Positions 40,025-45,838 of a stretch of 64,000 bases of DNA are shown one piece after another (the first letter of the stretch is position 1; each line of letters starts with the position of its first letter). The position numbers and the translations under genes are program-made. The notes under the pieces were generated by a model that saw only the letters and a list, made by a program, of their open reading frames with translations, did no database searches and was not told where the DNA came from. Source of the DNA: a virus; IMG/VR virus record IMGVR_UViG_3300032307_000622, positions 1-64,000 of that record; one strand, written 5' to 3'.

Positions 40025-40053
40025 ATCTTAGCATAACCCTCTGACATTTTGGG
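40025..40053 (-). promoter_or_regulatory. ATGTC-box promoter 8
   Basis: ATGTC AGAGGGTTATGC TAAGAT. Confidence 0.65.
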
Positions 40054-40131
40054 AAAATTCCTGGGGCATTTTTAATAGACTACGTAAAGTTATTTCTAGA
40101 TCAGAATTGGGGCGGCACAACCAACGGACAT

Positions 40132-40151
40132 TGTCAAGTGCGACACGCCGT
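40132..40151. repeat. TGTCAA-N4-GACACGCCGT repeat, copy 1
   Basis: Interrupted palindrome TGTC/GACA plus a fixed CGCCGT tail, 13 bases past the stop of the minus gene at 40165. Confidence 0.75.
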
Positions 40152-40164
40152 AGTTGTGAAAGTT

Positions 40165-40272
40165 TTAGAACGGTGGTTGGTTTTTGCGGTATCCAATTCC
40201 GTGAGCAATCACATACACAACCGCAATTAGAATTAGGTCAATCATTAGGTTGAATCCGTTGTAAAAAATCAT
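40165..40272 (-). CDS. Single-TM miniprotein (35 aa)
   Basis: NLMIDLILIAVVYVIAHGIGY is one membrane helix. RBS AGAGGAAAACTAA. ATG directly follows the upstream stop. Confidence 0.6.
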   Translation of the reverse strand: MIFYNGFNLMIDLILIAVVYVIAHGIGYRKNQPPF

Positions 40273-40389
40273 TTAGTTTTCCTCTCTTGTTGTGAATAGG
40301 CTACCAACACCCTCAGACATTTTATCTTCTGAGAGCATTAGGTCAATTTGGAAAATTAGGGTTTCTAGTTCTTCTACTGATAGGCTCAC
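40273..40389 (-). CDS. Miniprotein (38 aa)
   Basis: GTG overlaps the upstream stop (GTGA), RBS GGGAGGGGGACAA. SLSVEELETLIFQIDLML. An ATGTCTGAGGGT box lies within it (40316-40320) with a poor -10. Confidence 0.5.
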   Translation of the reverse strand: MSLSVEELETLIFQIDLMLSEDKMSEGVGSLFTTREEN

Positions 40390-40556
40390 TTGTCCCCCTC
40401 CCACTCTAGGATTAGTTCTGCGATACGCTTGGCATCTTCTAGTGGCACATTAGGCATTAGGTATCCAACCATTCTCGCATAAGGGTATTGAGCCTTAGTC
40501 TTTAGAACTGCTAGGGCTGAGTCTAGTAGTTCGTGTGATTCTCTGTTGTAAGCCAT
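40386..40556 (-). CDS. Hypothetical helical protein (56 aa)
   Basis: NRESHELLDSALAVLKTKAQYPYARMVGYL. RBS AAAGGAAAATAA. First gene after promoter 10. Confidence 0.6.
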   Translation of the reverse strand: MAYNRESHELLDSALAVLKTKAQYPYARMVGYLMPNVPLEDAKRIAELILEWEGDK

Positions 40557-40582
40557 TTATTTTCCTTTCTTCTGATACTTAG

Positions 40583-40611
40583 AATCTAGCATAGGGGTAT
40601 GACATTTTAGA
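40583..40611 (-). promoter_or_regulatory. ATGTC-box promoter 10
   Basis: ATGTC ATACCCCTATGC TAGATT. Confidence 0.65.
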
Positions 40612-40756
40612 CTAGTTCCAGATACTCTTCTGGAAAATCTTCGCCAAGATAACTCCTGGCATCATCTAGGGGCATTAGTCCCTTGTAGTCATTACACTCG
40701 TGGCAAACATAGTCATTGACTAGGTTCATACAAAACACACAAATTGTTTCAGTCAT
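40607..40756 (-). CDS. Zinc-ribbon miniprotein (49 aa)
   Basis: CVFC and CHEC 12 residues apart (rubredoxin-like knuckles), then an acidic helix. Promoter 11 (40786-40814, ATGTC TGAGGGTTATGC TAAGTT) is upstream. Confidence 0.65.
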   Translation of the reverse strand: MTETICVFCMNLVNDYVCHECNDYKGLMPLDDARSYLGEDFPEEYLELV

Positions 40757-40760
40757 TTAT

Positions 40761-40946
40761 TTAGTTTCCTTTCGTTGATAGTTCTAACTTAGCATAACCC
40801 TCAGACATTTTCTTGGGCAACACGCTGTAGTGATAGGGCAGGTGGTTTGCGTCCCACTGCTTGCGGTCTAGGTAGTAGCTAGTGCTTGTTTCTTGGACAT
40901 AGCCACAGCCTTTACATTCAGTTTTACGCCACATTCTTCTACTCAT
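40761..40946 (-). CDS. Zinc-knuckle protein (61 aa)
   Basis: RRMWRKTECKGCGYVQETSTSYYL with one CxxC. Its 3' end contains the ATGTC box of promoter 11, so the last residues may not be under protein selection. Confidence 0.6.
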   Translation of the reverse strand: MSRRMWRKTECKGCGYVQETSTSYYLDRKQWDANHLPYHYSVLPKKMSEGYAKLELSTKGN

Positions 40947-40971
40947 TTATTCCTTCTTTCTAACTACTAAA

Positions 40972-41000
40972 AACCTATCACGACCCTACGACATTTTGGG
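40972..41000 (-). promoter_or_regulatory. ATGTC-box promoter 12
   Basis: ATGTC GTAGGGTCGTGA TAGGTT. Confidence 0.65.
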
Positions 41001-41117
41001 GACATTTAGGGGTGTGTCGTGATACTTGTTATCATTTTGTTATAATTCTGGGGGGTCTAGATCTAGTGTCTTAAATTGATCTGGGTACTAAATGTGGGCG
41101 GCACACAAAAGCGGATC

Positions 41118-41136
41118 TGTCAAGCAGACACGCCGT
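41118..41136. repeat. TGTCAA-N3-GACACGCCGT repeat, copy 2
   Basis: Same layout as copy 1, 14 bases past the stop of the minus gene at 41151. Confidence 0.75.
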
Positions 41137-41150
41137 AGATTTAGAATTTT

Positions 41151-41261
41151 CTAGTGAATCTCACCATACTCATTCCAGCATGACTCACAGCCATACTCAT
41201 CTTCTTCTACTACGAAGACTTTCTCTACTACTACATCGCATAATTCACAAACTGAAAACAT
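41151..41261 (-). CDS. Zinc-ribbon miniprotein (36 aa)
   Basis: CELC and CESC 17 residues apart; otherwise acidic. Unknown. Confidence 0.6.
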   Translation of the reverse strand: MFSVCELCDVVVEKVFVVEEDEYGCESCWNEYGEIH

Positions 41262-41328
41262 TTGTTATCCTTTCTTTTATTTATCTTTATTTATCTTTAT
41301 ACTTATACTCTACTCCCTATTGTCCCTT

Positions 41329-41347
41329 TGTCAAGTTGACACGCCGT
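41329..41347. repeat. TGTCAA-N3-GACACGCCGT repeat, copy 3
   Basis: Here TGTCAAGTTGACA is a perfect odd palindrome. On the minus strand TTGACA stands 16 bp before TAGAGT, so this copy overlaps the promoter of the gene at 41151. Confidence 0.75.
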
Positions 41348-41371
41348 TATTTTTATAACTTTTTGGTAACA

Positions 41372-41488
41372 CTACCTGCTAGTGCTTTCGCAGTAGAGGC
41401 ATCCACCATTTACAGTTTCTGGAACTGTTGAGTGGAAGTCACAGACATAAGGCCTGCCTGTGGTTTCTATCTTTTGAATCTTTATCAT
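41372..41488 (-). CDS. Cys-containing miniprotein (38 aa)
   Basis: VCDFHSTVPETVNGGCLYC has a CxxH...CxxC set likely to bind zinc. Confidence 0.6.
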   Translation of the reverse strand: MIKIQKIETTGRPYVCDFHSTVPETVNGGCLYCESTSR

Positions 41489-41512
41489 TTTTTATCCTTT
41501 CTTTATACTATT

Positions 41513-41541
41513 ACTCTATAAAGGGGGTCTGACATTTTGGG
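41513..41541 (-). promoter_or_regulatory. ATGTC-box promoter 13
   Basis: ATGTC AGACCCCCTTTA TAGAGT. Confidence 0.65.
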
Positions 41542-41608
41542 GGATTTTTAGGGGTGTTTTATAGAATGTTACTATTTTGTTATAAACGTCGCCACCTTTC
41601 GGTGGGAA

Positions 41609-41627
41609 TGTCAAATCGACACGCCGT
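41609..41627. repeat. TGTCAA-N3-GACACGCCGT repeat, copy 4
   Basis: Ends 3 bases from the stop of the minus gene at 41631. Preceded by the hairpin CCACC-TTTC-GGTGG. Confidence 0.75.
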
Positions 41628-41630
41628 GTT

Positions 41631-41804
41631 TTAGAAATTTTCTTTGTATAGCAAGTGAGTGATCACAGCAAACAAAGAAGCTACAACAACAAAGCCAGTG
41701 CCCAAGACCAGGCCATACATTATGAATCCATTGAGTGGAAAAAACCACATTGAAAAAATTGCGGTAAGTATTGAAGCAATTGTTAGAGTTAGGGTTGTTC
41801 TCAT
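41631..41804 (-). CDS. Two-TM small protein (57 aa)
   Basis: TLTIASILTAIFSMWFF and MYGLVLGTGFVVVASLFAVI are membrane segments. TAATG overlap upstream. Confidence 0.65.
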   Translation of the reverse strand: MRTTLTLTIASILTAIFSMWFFPLNGFIMYGLVLGTGFVVVASLFAVITHLLYKENF

Positions 41805-41896
41805 TAGTTATCCTTTGCTAGTTCTGTTTCTAATACTACAATAGAGGCAATAGCCTTGTCAAATTCTTCCCAAGTGTCAAAAGTTAGAGTTATCAT
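41804..41896 (-). CDS. Miniprotein (30 aa)
   Basis: ITLTFDTWEEFDKAIASIVVLETELAKDN. TAATG overlap at both ends makes it credible despite its size. Confidence 0.55.
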   Translation of the reverse strand: MITLTFDTWEEFDKAIASIVVLETELAKDN

Positions 41897-42087
41897 TACC
41901 AAGCCCTTCTAGTTCCAAGTGCCTTAGCAACCTTGATTAGTCCGTTGATTTCGTTGATTAGTTCCCAACTAGGGTCATCAGAGATAGACATTAGCAAGTC
42001 AATCTCATCTTCTACAGCCTGTAGATTTAGGAGATTTACCTTAGCGTATCTAGTTAGGCTATCTGTTGGGGTTGTGTATCTTTTCAT
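41896..42087 (-). CDS. Hypothetical helical protein (63 aa)
   Basis: LTRYAKVNLLNLQAVEDEIDLLMSISDD. First gene of a three-gene overlapping operon behind promoter 14. Confidence 0.65.
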   Translation of the reverse strand: MKRYTTPTDSLTRYAKVNLLNLQAVEDEIDLLMSISDDPSWELINEINGLIKVAKALGTRRAW

Positions 42088-42107
42088 TGTTTATCCTTTC
42101 TATCTAG

Positions 42108-42136
42108 ATACTAGCATAAACCACCGACATTTTAGT
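42108..42136 (-). promoter_or_regulatory. ATGTC-box promoter 14
   Basis: ATGTC GGTGGTTTATGC TAGTAT. Confidence 0.65.
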
Positions 42137-42260
42137 CAGTGATTTTCACAATCTCAAAACCCATTTTCTTTAGGTTCTGAACCTGTGTTTCTAGAGTGTT
42201 TGGCATAGCACCAAACCAAATCATTGAGGAACCAACTTTGTTTACAAAAATCTTTTTCAT
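42132..42260 (-). CDS. Small protein (42 aa)
   Basis: KKIFVNKVGSSMIWFGAMPNTLETQVQNLKKMGFEIVKI, a beta-beta-alpha-beta look. TTGACT (17 bp) TTAGAT upstream. Confidence 0.6.
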   Translation of the reverse strand: MKKIFVNKVGSSMIWFGAMPNTLETQVQNLKKMGFEIVKITD

Positions 42261-42380
42261 TTTGTATCCTTTCTATTTATCTAATTTATCTTTATATATA
42301 TATCTAAACATACTATTAGTGAAAAGTCAAGTATCAAAACATACAAACTTTAGCGTGTCGTTTTGTAGGGTTCAAACAAA

Positions 42381-42404
42381 AGTTATTAACAGAGTTATTA
42401 ACAG
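42381..42404. repeat. Tandem 12-bp repeat AGTTATTAACAG
   Basis: Two perfect adjacent copies in the AT-rich 253-base gap at the head of the minus block. TTATTAACA is one to two changes from a DnaA box; an origin or regulator site is conceivable. Confidence 0.55.
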
Positions 42405-42513
42405 GTGGCACTAGTGTGTGCTCACTAAGTTTTTTGTTGTGTTTGTTGTAAAATCTGCATCATACATCTCTACAAAATATTCAGATTTTGCAAAATATAA
42501 AATTTTTCAGATT

Positions 42514-43149
42514 TTACACTGTGGTGGGGTATTTTTTAAAATACTTCTCTAGCTCTGCATCTTGCAGGATTTGCATATTTTGGTAATGAGAAGGTAGCAG
42601 GTATTCTGATCCATCTATTGACATCTGACAAACCAGGATGTCTAAATAATCATTTTCAGAAAAATTGGTTGGTGGTCTCCAATGCATTTGGTGAGATCCA
42701 GAAAAGACTAAAGCTTCATTAGATGCGAGGGTATCACATGTATCATATGCACATAGCTCCCAATCCAAAGTACTATCCAATTGAATAGATAAAGTAATAG
42801 ATGGCTTCTTTAGCTGATTGTCGCTATGTGGTCTTAGCTCTGGCTGATGTCCAGTTTTAGTTGTATATCTAGCAAAATGTACTTGTGCGGTCTTAAGAGA
42901 TAGTCCTGTAACATCTTCTGTAAAATCTCTTATTGTTAAAAGAAAGTTATTGTCAAAACCTTTAATATATGCAAAATATCCTAGCTCTGGAACATTTAGA
43001 TATTCTAGACCTTCTCTATTATCTGGCGGTAGATCAGGAGCTAGCTCCTCTGGGAAAGCATTCTTGACGCATTCATACACATAGGCATAATCCTCCTGAG
43101 ATAAAACATCCTTGACAACAAAAGGCTTAAATTCTGTTAAGTTCGTCAT
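42514..43149 (-). CDS. 2OG oxygenase-like protein, HWRP type (A)
   Basis: 211 aa. LRPHSDNQLKKPSITLSIQL supplies His108-x-Asp110, and MHWRPP supplies His156 and Arg158. LDWELCAYD and EALVFSGSHQ are the core strands. The last His and Arg are closer than in the P4H type, so it is a separate subfamily shared with 43127 and 54369. Overlaps the upstream paralogue by 23 bases. Confidence 0.75.
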   Translation of the reverse strand: MTNLTEFKPFVVKDVLSQEDYAYVYECVKNAFPEELAPDLPPDNREGLEYLNVPELGYFAYIKGFDNNFLLTIRDFTEDVTGLSLKTAQVHFARYTTKTGHQPELRPHSDNQLKKPSITLSIQLDSTLDWELCAYDTCDTLASNEALVFSGSHQMHWRPPTNFSENDYLDILVCQMSIDGSEYLLPSHYQNMQILQDAELEKYFKKYPTTV

Positions 43150-43765
43150 TTAGGCTTCTTTCCAGTAAGTGCTTATACTTCTCGATAAACTGTCCTGATA
43201 TCTTATCCATTTCGTCAAAGTAGCTATCCTCCAAGACGGTATCATCGTCATCTTCAATATATGTCTGCAAGATAATCACATCAAAGTAATCATCGTCTTT
43301 AAATTCTATGTCTGGTCTCCAGTGTACATCCTTAGATCCAGAGAAAAGCAATATCTGGTTCTTTTCTAGATTATATTTCTCGTCGTTCACATAGATATCC
43401 CAATCTAGTGTTGTATCTAGTTCTATAGTAGCTGTTAGGGATGGTCTCTTTACCGCCCTATCTACGTGCGGTCTTAAACGTGGACGATATCCAGAATCTC
43501 TTGTGTACCGTGCAAATAGGACACCTGGCAAAGCTACTGTGGCATGGAGGATATCTTCAAGCTTTTCTCTAATTGTTTCAACGACATCATCCTTAACTAC
43601 GTCAAAGTAAATAATAAAGCCGTTGTTGTCGATAACAGCAAAACCATCGTCATACTTGCCAAGATCATTTTTTAAGTTGTTTTCGATCTTTTCATGTACG
43701 GCCTCATATACCAAATCATAATGTTCTTTAGTTAAAAAATCTGAGGCTACAATAGTTTTTTCCAT
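43127..43765 (-). CDS. 2OG oxygenase-like protein, HWRP type (B)
   Basis: ATG 43765 is 6 nt after TATCAT (leaderless). 212 aa. LRPHVDRAVKRPSLTATIEL gives His100-x-Asp102, and VHWRPD gives His148 and Arg150. Tandem duplicate of the gene at 42514. Confidence 0.77.
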   Translation of the reverse strand: MEKTIVASDFLTKEHYDLVYEAVHEKIENNLKNDLGKYDDGFAVIDNNGFIIYFDVVKDDVVETIREKLEDILHATVALPGVLFARYTRDSGYRPRLRPHVDRAVKRPSLTATIELDTTLDWDIYVNDEKYNLEKNQILLFSGSKDVHWRPDIEFKDDDYFDVIILQTYIEDDDDTVLEDSYFDEMDKISGQFIEKYKHLLERSLNDELNRI

Positions 43766-43787
43766 AGATATATGATACACTATAGTT

Positions 43788-43838
43788 ATGTGTAATGGCA
43801 ATTGTACTTGTGGCAAAGAGCAGCCACAGCCAAAGTAA
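43788..43838 (+). CDS. Possible Cys-rich peptide (16 aa)
   Basis: TACACT (43776-43781) is 6 nt before the ATG, and MCNGNCTCGKEQPQPK has three Cys in 8 residues. Its -10 overlaps that of the divergent gene at 43765. Size makes it uncertain. Confidence 0.4.
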   Translation: MCNGNCTCGKEQPQPK

Positions 43839-44033
43839 TTATCGGATTATAGTATATTCTTTTAGCAGGTCGTAAAGCTCTCCGTTTACACGGTTTAGCT
43901 CAGGCTGCATCTCTTCTATTGCCTTGTCGATCTTTTCAGCCGAACCACCAATATTCAGCATTGCTTCACGATTCATCTTGTTAATGTAATCTGTCATTAA
44001 CGCTACAACTTCATCTCTAAACATTTCTACCAT
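43839..44033 (-). CDS. Helical hypothetical protein (64 aa)
   Basis: ATG 44033 overlaps the upstream stop. VEMFRDEVVALMTDYINKMNREAML, then a coiled coil. Unknown. Confidence 0.6.
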   Translation of the reverse strand: MVEMFRDEVVALMTDYINKMNREAMLNIGGSAEKIDKAIEEMQPELNRVNGELYDLLKEYTIIR

Positions 44034-44224
44034 TTCTCCAAAGGGCATTTAGCCTGTCTTAAAGTGGATTTCAATTTCATAAAACATCCACACTTTTTGC
44101 ATTTCGTAAGACGCTTGTCCAGCCATGGACATTGGTTACAAATTGCAAGTCTCTGTTCGATAAGTTCTCTATCGCTCCTAGGTTGGCTAGGATCAAATAG
44201 ATCAAAAAACTTCACATCGCCCAT
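44027..44224 (-). CDS. DUF6171-like Cys-rich protein (65 aa)
   Basis: RLAICNQCPWLDKRLTKCKKCGCFMKLKSTL...KCPLEKW: six to seven Cys for one or two zinc sites. Leaderless behind TATCAT. Paralogue of the gene at 53530 in front of the fibre-associated oxygenases. Confidence 0.82.
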   Translation of the reverse strand: MGDVKFFDLFDPSQPRSDRELIEQRLAICNQCPWLDKRLTKCKKCGCFMKLKSTLRQAKCPLEKW

Positions 44225-44381
44225 CTATAAATGATACCACACATAGGCTACATGTTGCATATATGTTTATGCATATTGGGTAGATAGGGTGTATGGGATC
44301 TCTTATTCCGCCGAGCTACATCCGCCGAATTTAATTTCTATTTTTACGCCGAACTAAAAAATCAGTTATAATTGTTATATT

Positions 44382-44699
44382 ATGACCCCCATCGAAATAA
44401 CTAACATGATACTGGGAATTGTAATTTCCGTAGGAACCATAATCTCAATTGCCGCCCTGGGAATCAGATGGCTAGTCAAGCATTATTTTGATGAAATTAA
44501 AGCAGAGCTAAAACCTAATAGTGGATCAAGTATAAAAGATCAGGTTACTAGACTAGAAAAACAAATGGTAGAGTCTCAGGAACAGCGAAAAGAAGCTAAC
44601 AAAAAAATAGATCACATGTACGATCTGCTTATTGAATATATCGCAAAAAGCTCAGAGCCAAAAAACTCAGCAAGAAAAACTACAAAAAAATCAAGCTAA
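44382..44699 (+). CDS. Membrane-anchored coiled-coil protein (105 aa)
   Basis: One helix (MILGIVISVGTIISIAALGIRWLV), then charged coiled coil (IKDQVTRLEKQMVESQEQRKEANKKI) and a basic tail. Layout of some phage holin/antiholin-type proteins. TATAAT ends 9 nt before the ATG. First plus gene before the fibre module. Confidence 0.7.
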   Translation: MTPIEITNMILGIVISVGTIISIAALGIRWLVKHYFDEIKAELKPNSGSSIKDQVTRLEKQMVESQEQRKEANKKIDHMYDLLIEYIAKSSEPKNSARKTTKKSS

Positions 44700-44897
44700 A
44701 AGCCGATTATTATATTATAATATAAAAACTAAATCGTAAATTTAATATTTAAGATATCTTATATATAGATATATATTATACTCGAATATCAGCTTTGTCA
44801 AGTCATTTTTTGATAACAATTGTGTAAATTTTTTGTTACATTTTGATAAACTGTGAAAACATACATATAATAAGAAACTTTATGTTATAATTTATAC

Positions 44898-44946
44898 AAC
44901 TAGTGTTCAGGGAAGTCTCTCATACCCACGTCCTTGAACACTAGTT
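44898..44946 (+). terminator. 16-bp hairpin upstream of tail-fibre operon
   Basis: AACTAGTGTTCAGGGA (44898-44913) pairs with TCCTTGAACACTAGTT (44931-44946) through one G-U pair, with a 17-nt loop, then TTATTATTTTT. Probably a terminator insulating the fibre genes; the long regular stem could also be a processed RNA. The rest of 44700-44977 is AT-rich with no gene. Confidence 0.6.
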
Positions 44947-44977
44947 TTATTATTTTTACTGGTATAATTAGAGTATT

Positions 44978-45361
44978 ATGGCTAATTGTGGACCTCAAGT
45001 ATTCGGTGCTGATCCGATGAATCTTAAATGGCAAATTGTTAGGGGAGATACCTCTCCTCTGAGGGTAGAATTTTACGAAGATGACGAAGTAACCCCATAT
45101 GATACTACTGATTGGGAATTTGCTGCCTCTGCCTATGATTTTAAAGCAGATACCGTGGATGAGCTTGATATTGAAGTCGGAGATGGGTATGTAATTATTA
45201 CAGCACCCTCAGACATAACTCAGTACTGGGGCACTGGATATAGATCGTCCGTAGCAGAATTAGCCTTTGATCTCCAAGTCATAGTTGATGGAGAAACCGT
45301 CTGGACACCTATTGTTGGTACCATTTCGGTTATTGGAGACGTTACAGGAGGAAGTTTATAA
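44978..45361 (+). CDS. BppU-N-like fibre/baseplate protein (127 aa)
   Basis: LKWQIVRGDTSPLRVEFYEDD and the C-terminal VGTISVIGDVTGGSL recur in the genes at 50170 and 56837. A RGDT strand followed by an immunoglobulin-like beta sandwich is typical of baseplate or fibre-head domains. TATAAT lies 9 nt upstream of the ATG. Confidence 0.65.
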   Translation: MANCGPQVFGADPMNLKWQIVRGDTSPLRVEFYEDDEVTPYDTTDWEFAASAYDFKADTVDELDIEVGDGYVIITAPSDITQYWGTGYRSSVAELAFDLQVIVDGETVWTPIVGTISVIGDVTGGSL

Positions 45362-45552
45362 TGCCAACAGTTAAAATTGTGCCTTTCCCAGGCGGACCTG
45401 GCCCACGTGGCGAACAGGGACCAAGGGGGTACCAGGGAGATCCTGGGCCAACCTATACTCCAACAGGAGCTTCAGGAACTTTTGTTTCAAATGATAACAA
45501 AACGATAACAGTTGTTAATGGAATTATTACAGCAATCACAGAGGGAGATTAA
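45361..45552 (+). CDS. Short collagen-like protein (63 aa)
   Basis: TAATG overlap. GGPGPRGEQGPRGYQGDPG is a run of Gly-X-Y triplets, then a beta tail (ASGTFVSNDNKTITVVNG). Possibly a fibre connector and a hydroxylase substrate. Confidence 0.75.
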   Translation: MPTVKIVPFPGGPGPRGEQGPRGYQGDPGPTYTPTGASGTFVSNDNKTITVVNGIITAITEGD

Positions 45553-45553
45553 T

Positions 45554-45838
45554 ATGGCAACATCACATGCACTAGTTACTTTAGGAAATTCTACAGCTAC
45601 AAGGCTTACCCCAAACGGAGTTCACTCTGGTATGGATATCACTATTCAAAACGTAAGTGACGAAAACTATGTTTACATTGGTGGTGAAGACGTAAACCCT
45701 GAAGACTTTGGATACCGCTTGAGCCCTGGCCTAGCTATTTCCTTTGAGCTTCCTGGAAAAAACGCACTTTATGCCATTGCAGACGAAAATGAAACTTTGA
45801 TCGCAGTTCTAAAGACTAATCTGGAGACTGGTAACTAA
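45554..45838 (+). CDS. Beta-rich fibre-associated protein (94 aa)
   Basis: ATG 45554. ALVTLGNSTATRLTPNGVHSGMDITIQN and FELPGKNALYAI. Structural, likely part of the fibre. Confidence 0.65.
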   Translation: MATSHALVTLGNSTATRLTPNGVHSGMDITIQNVSDENYVYIGGEDVNPEDFGYRLSPGLAISFELPGKNALYAIADENETLIAVLKTNLETGN

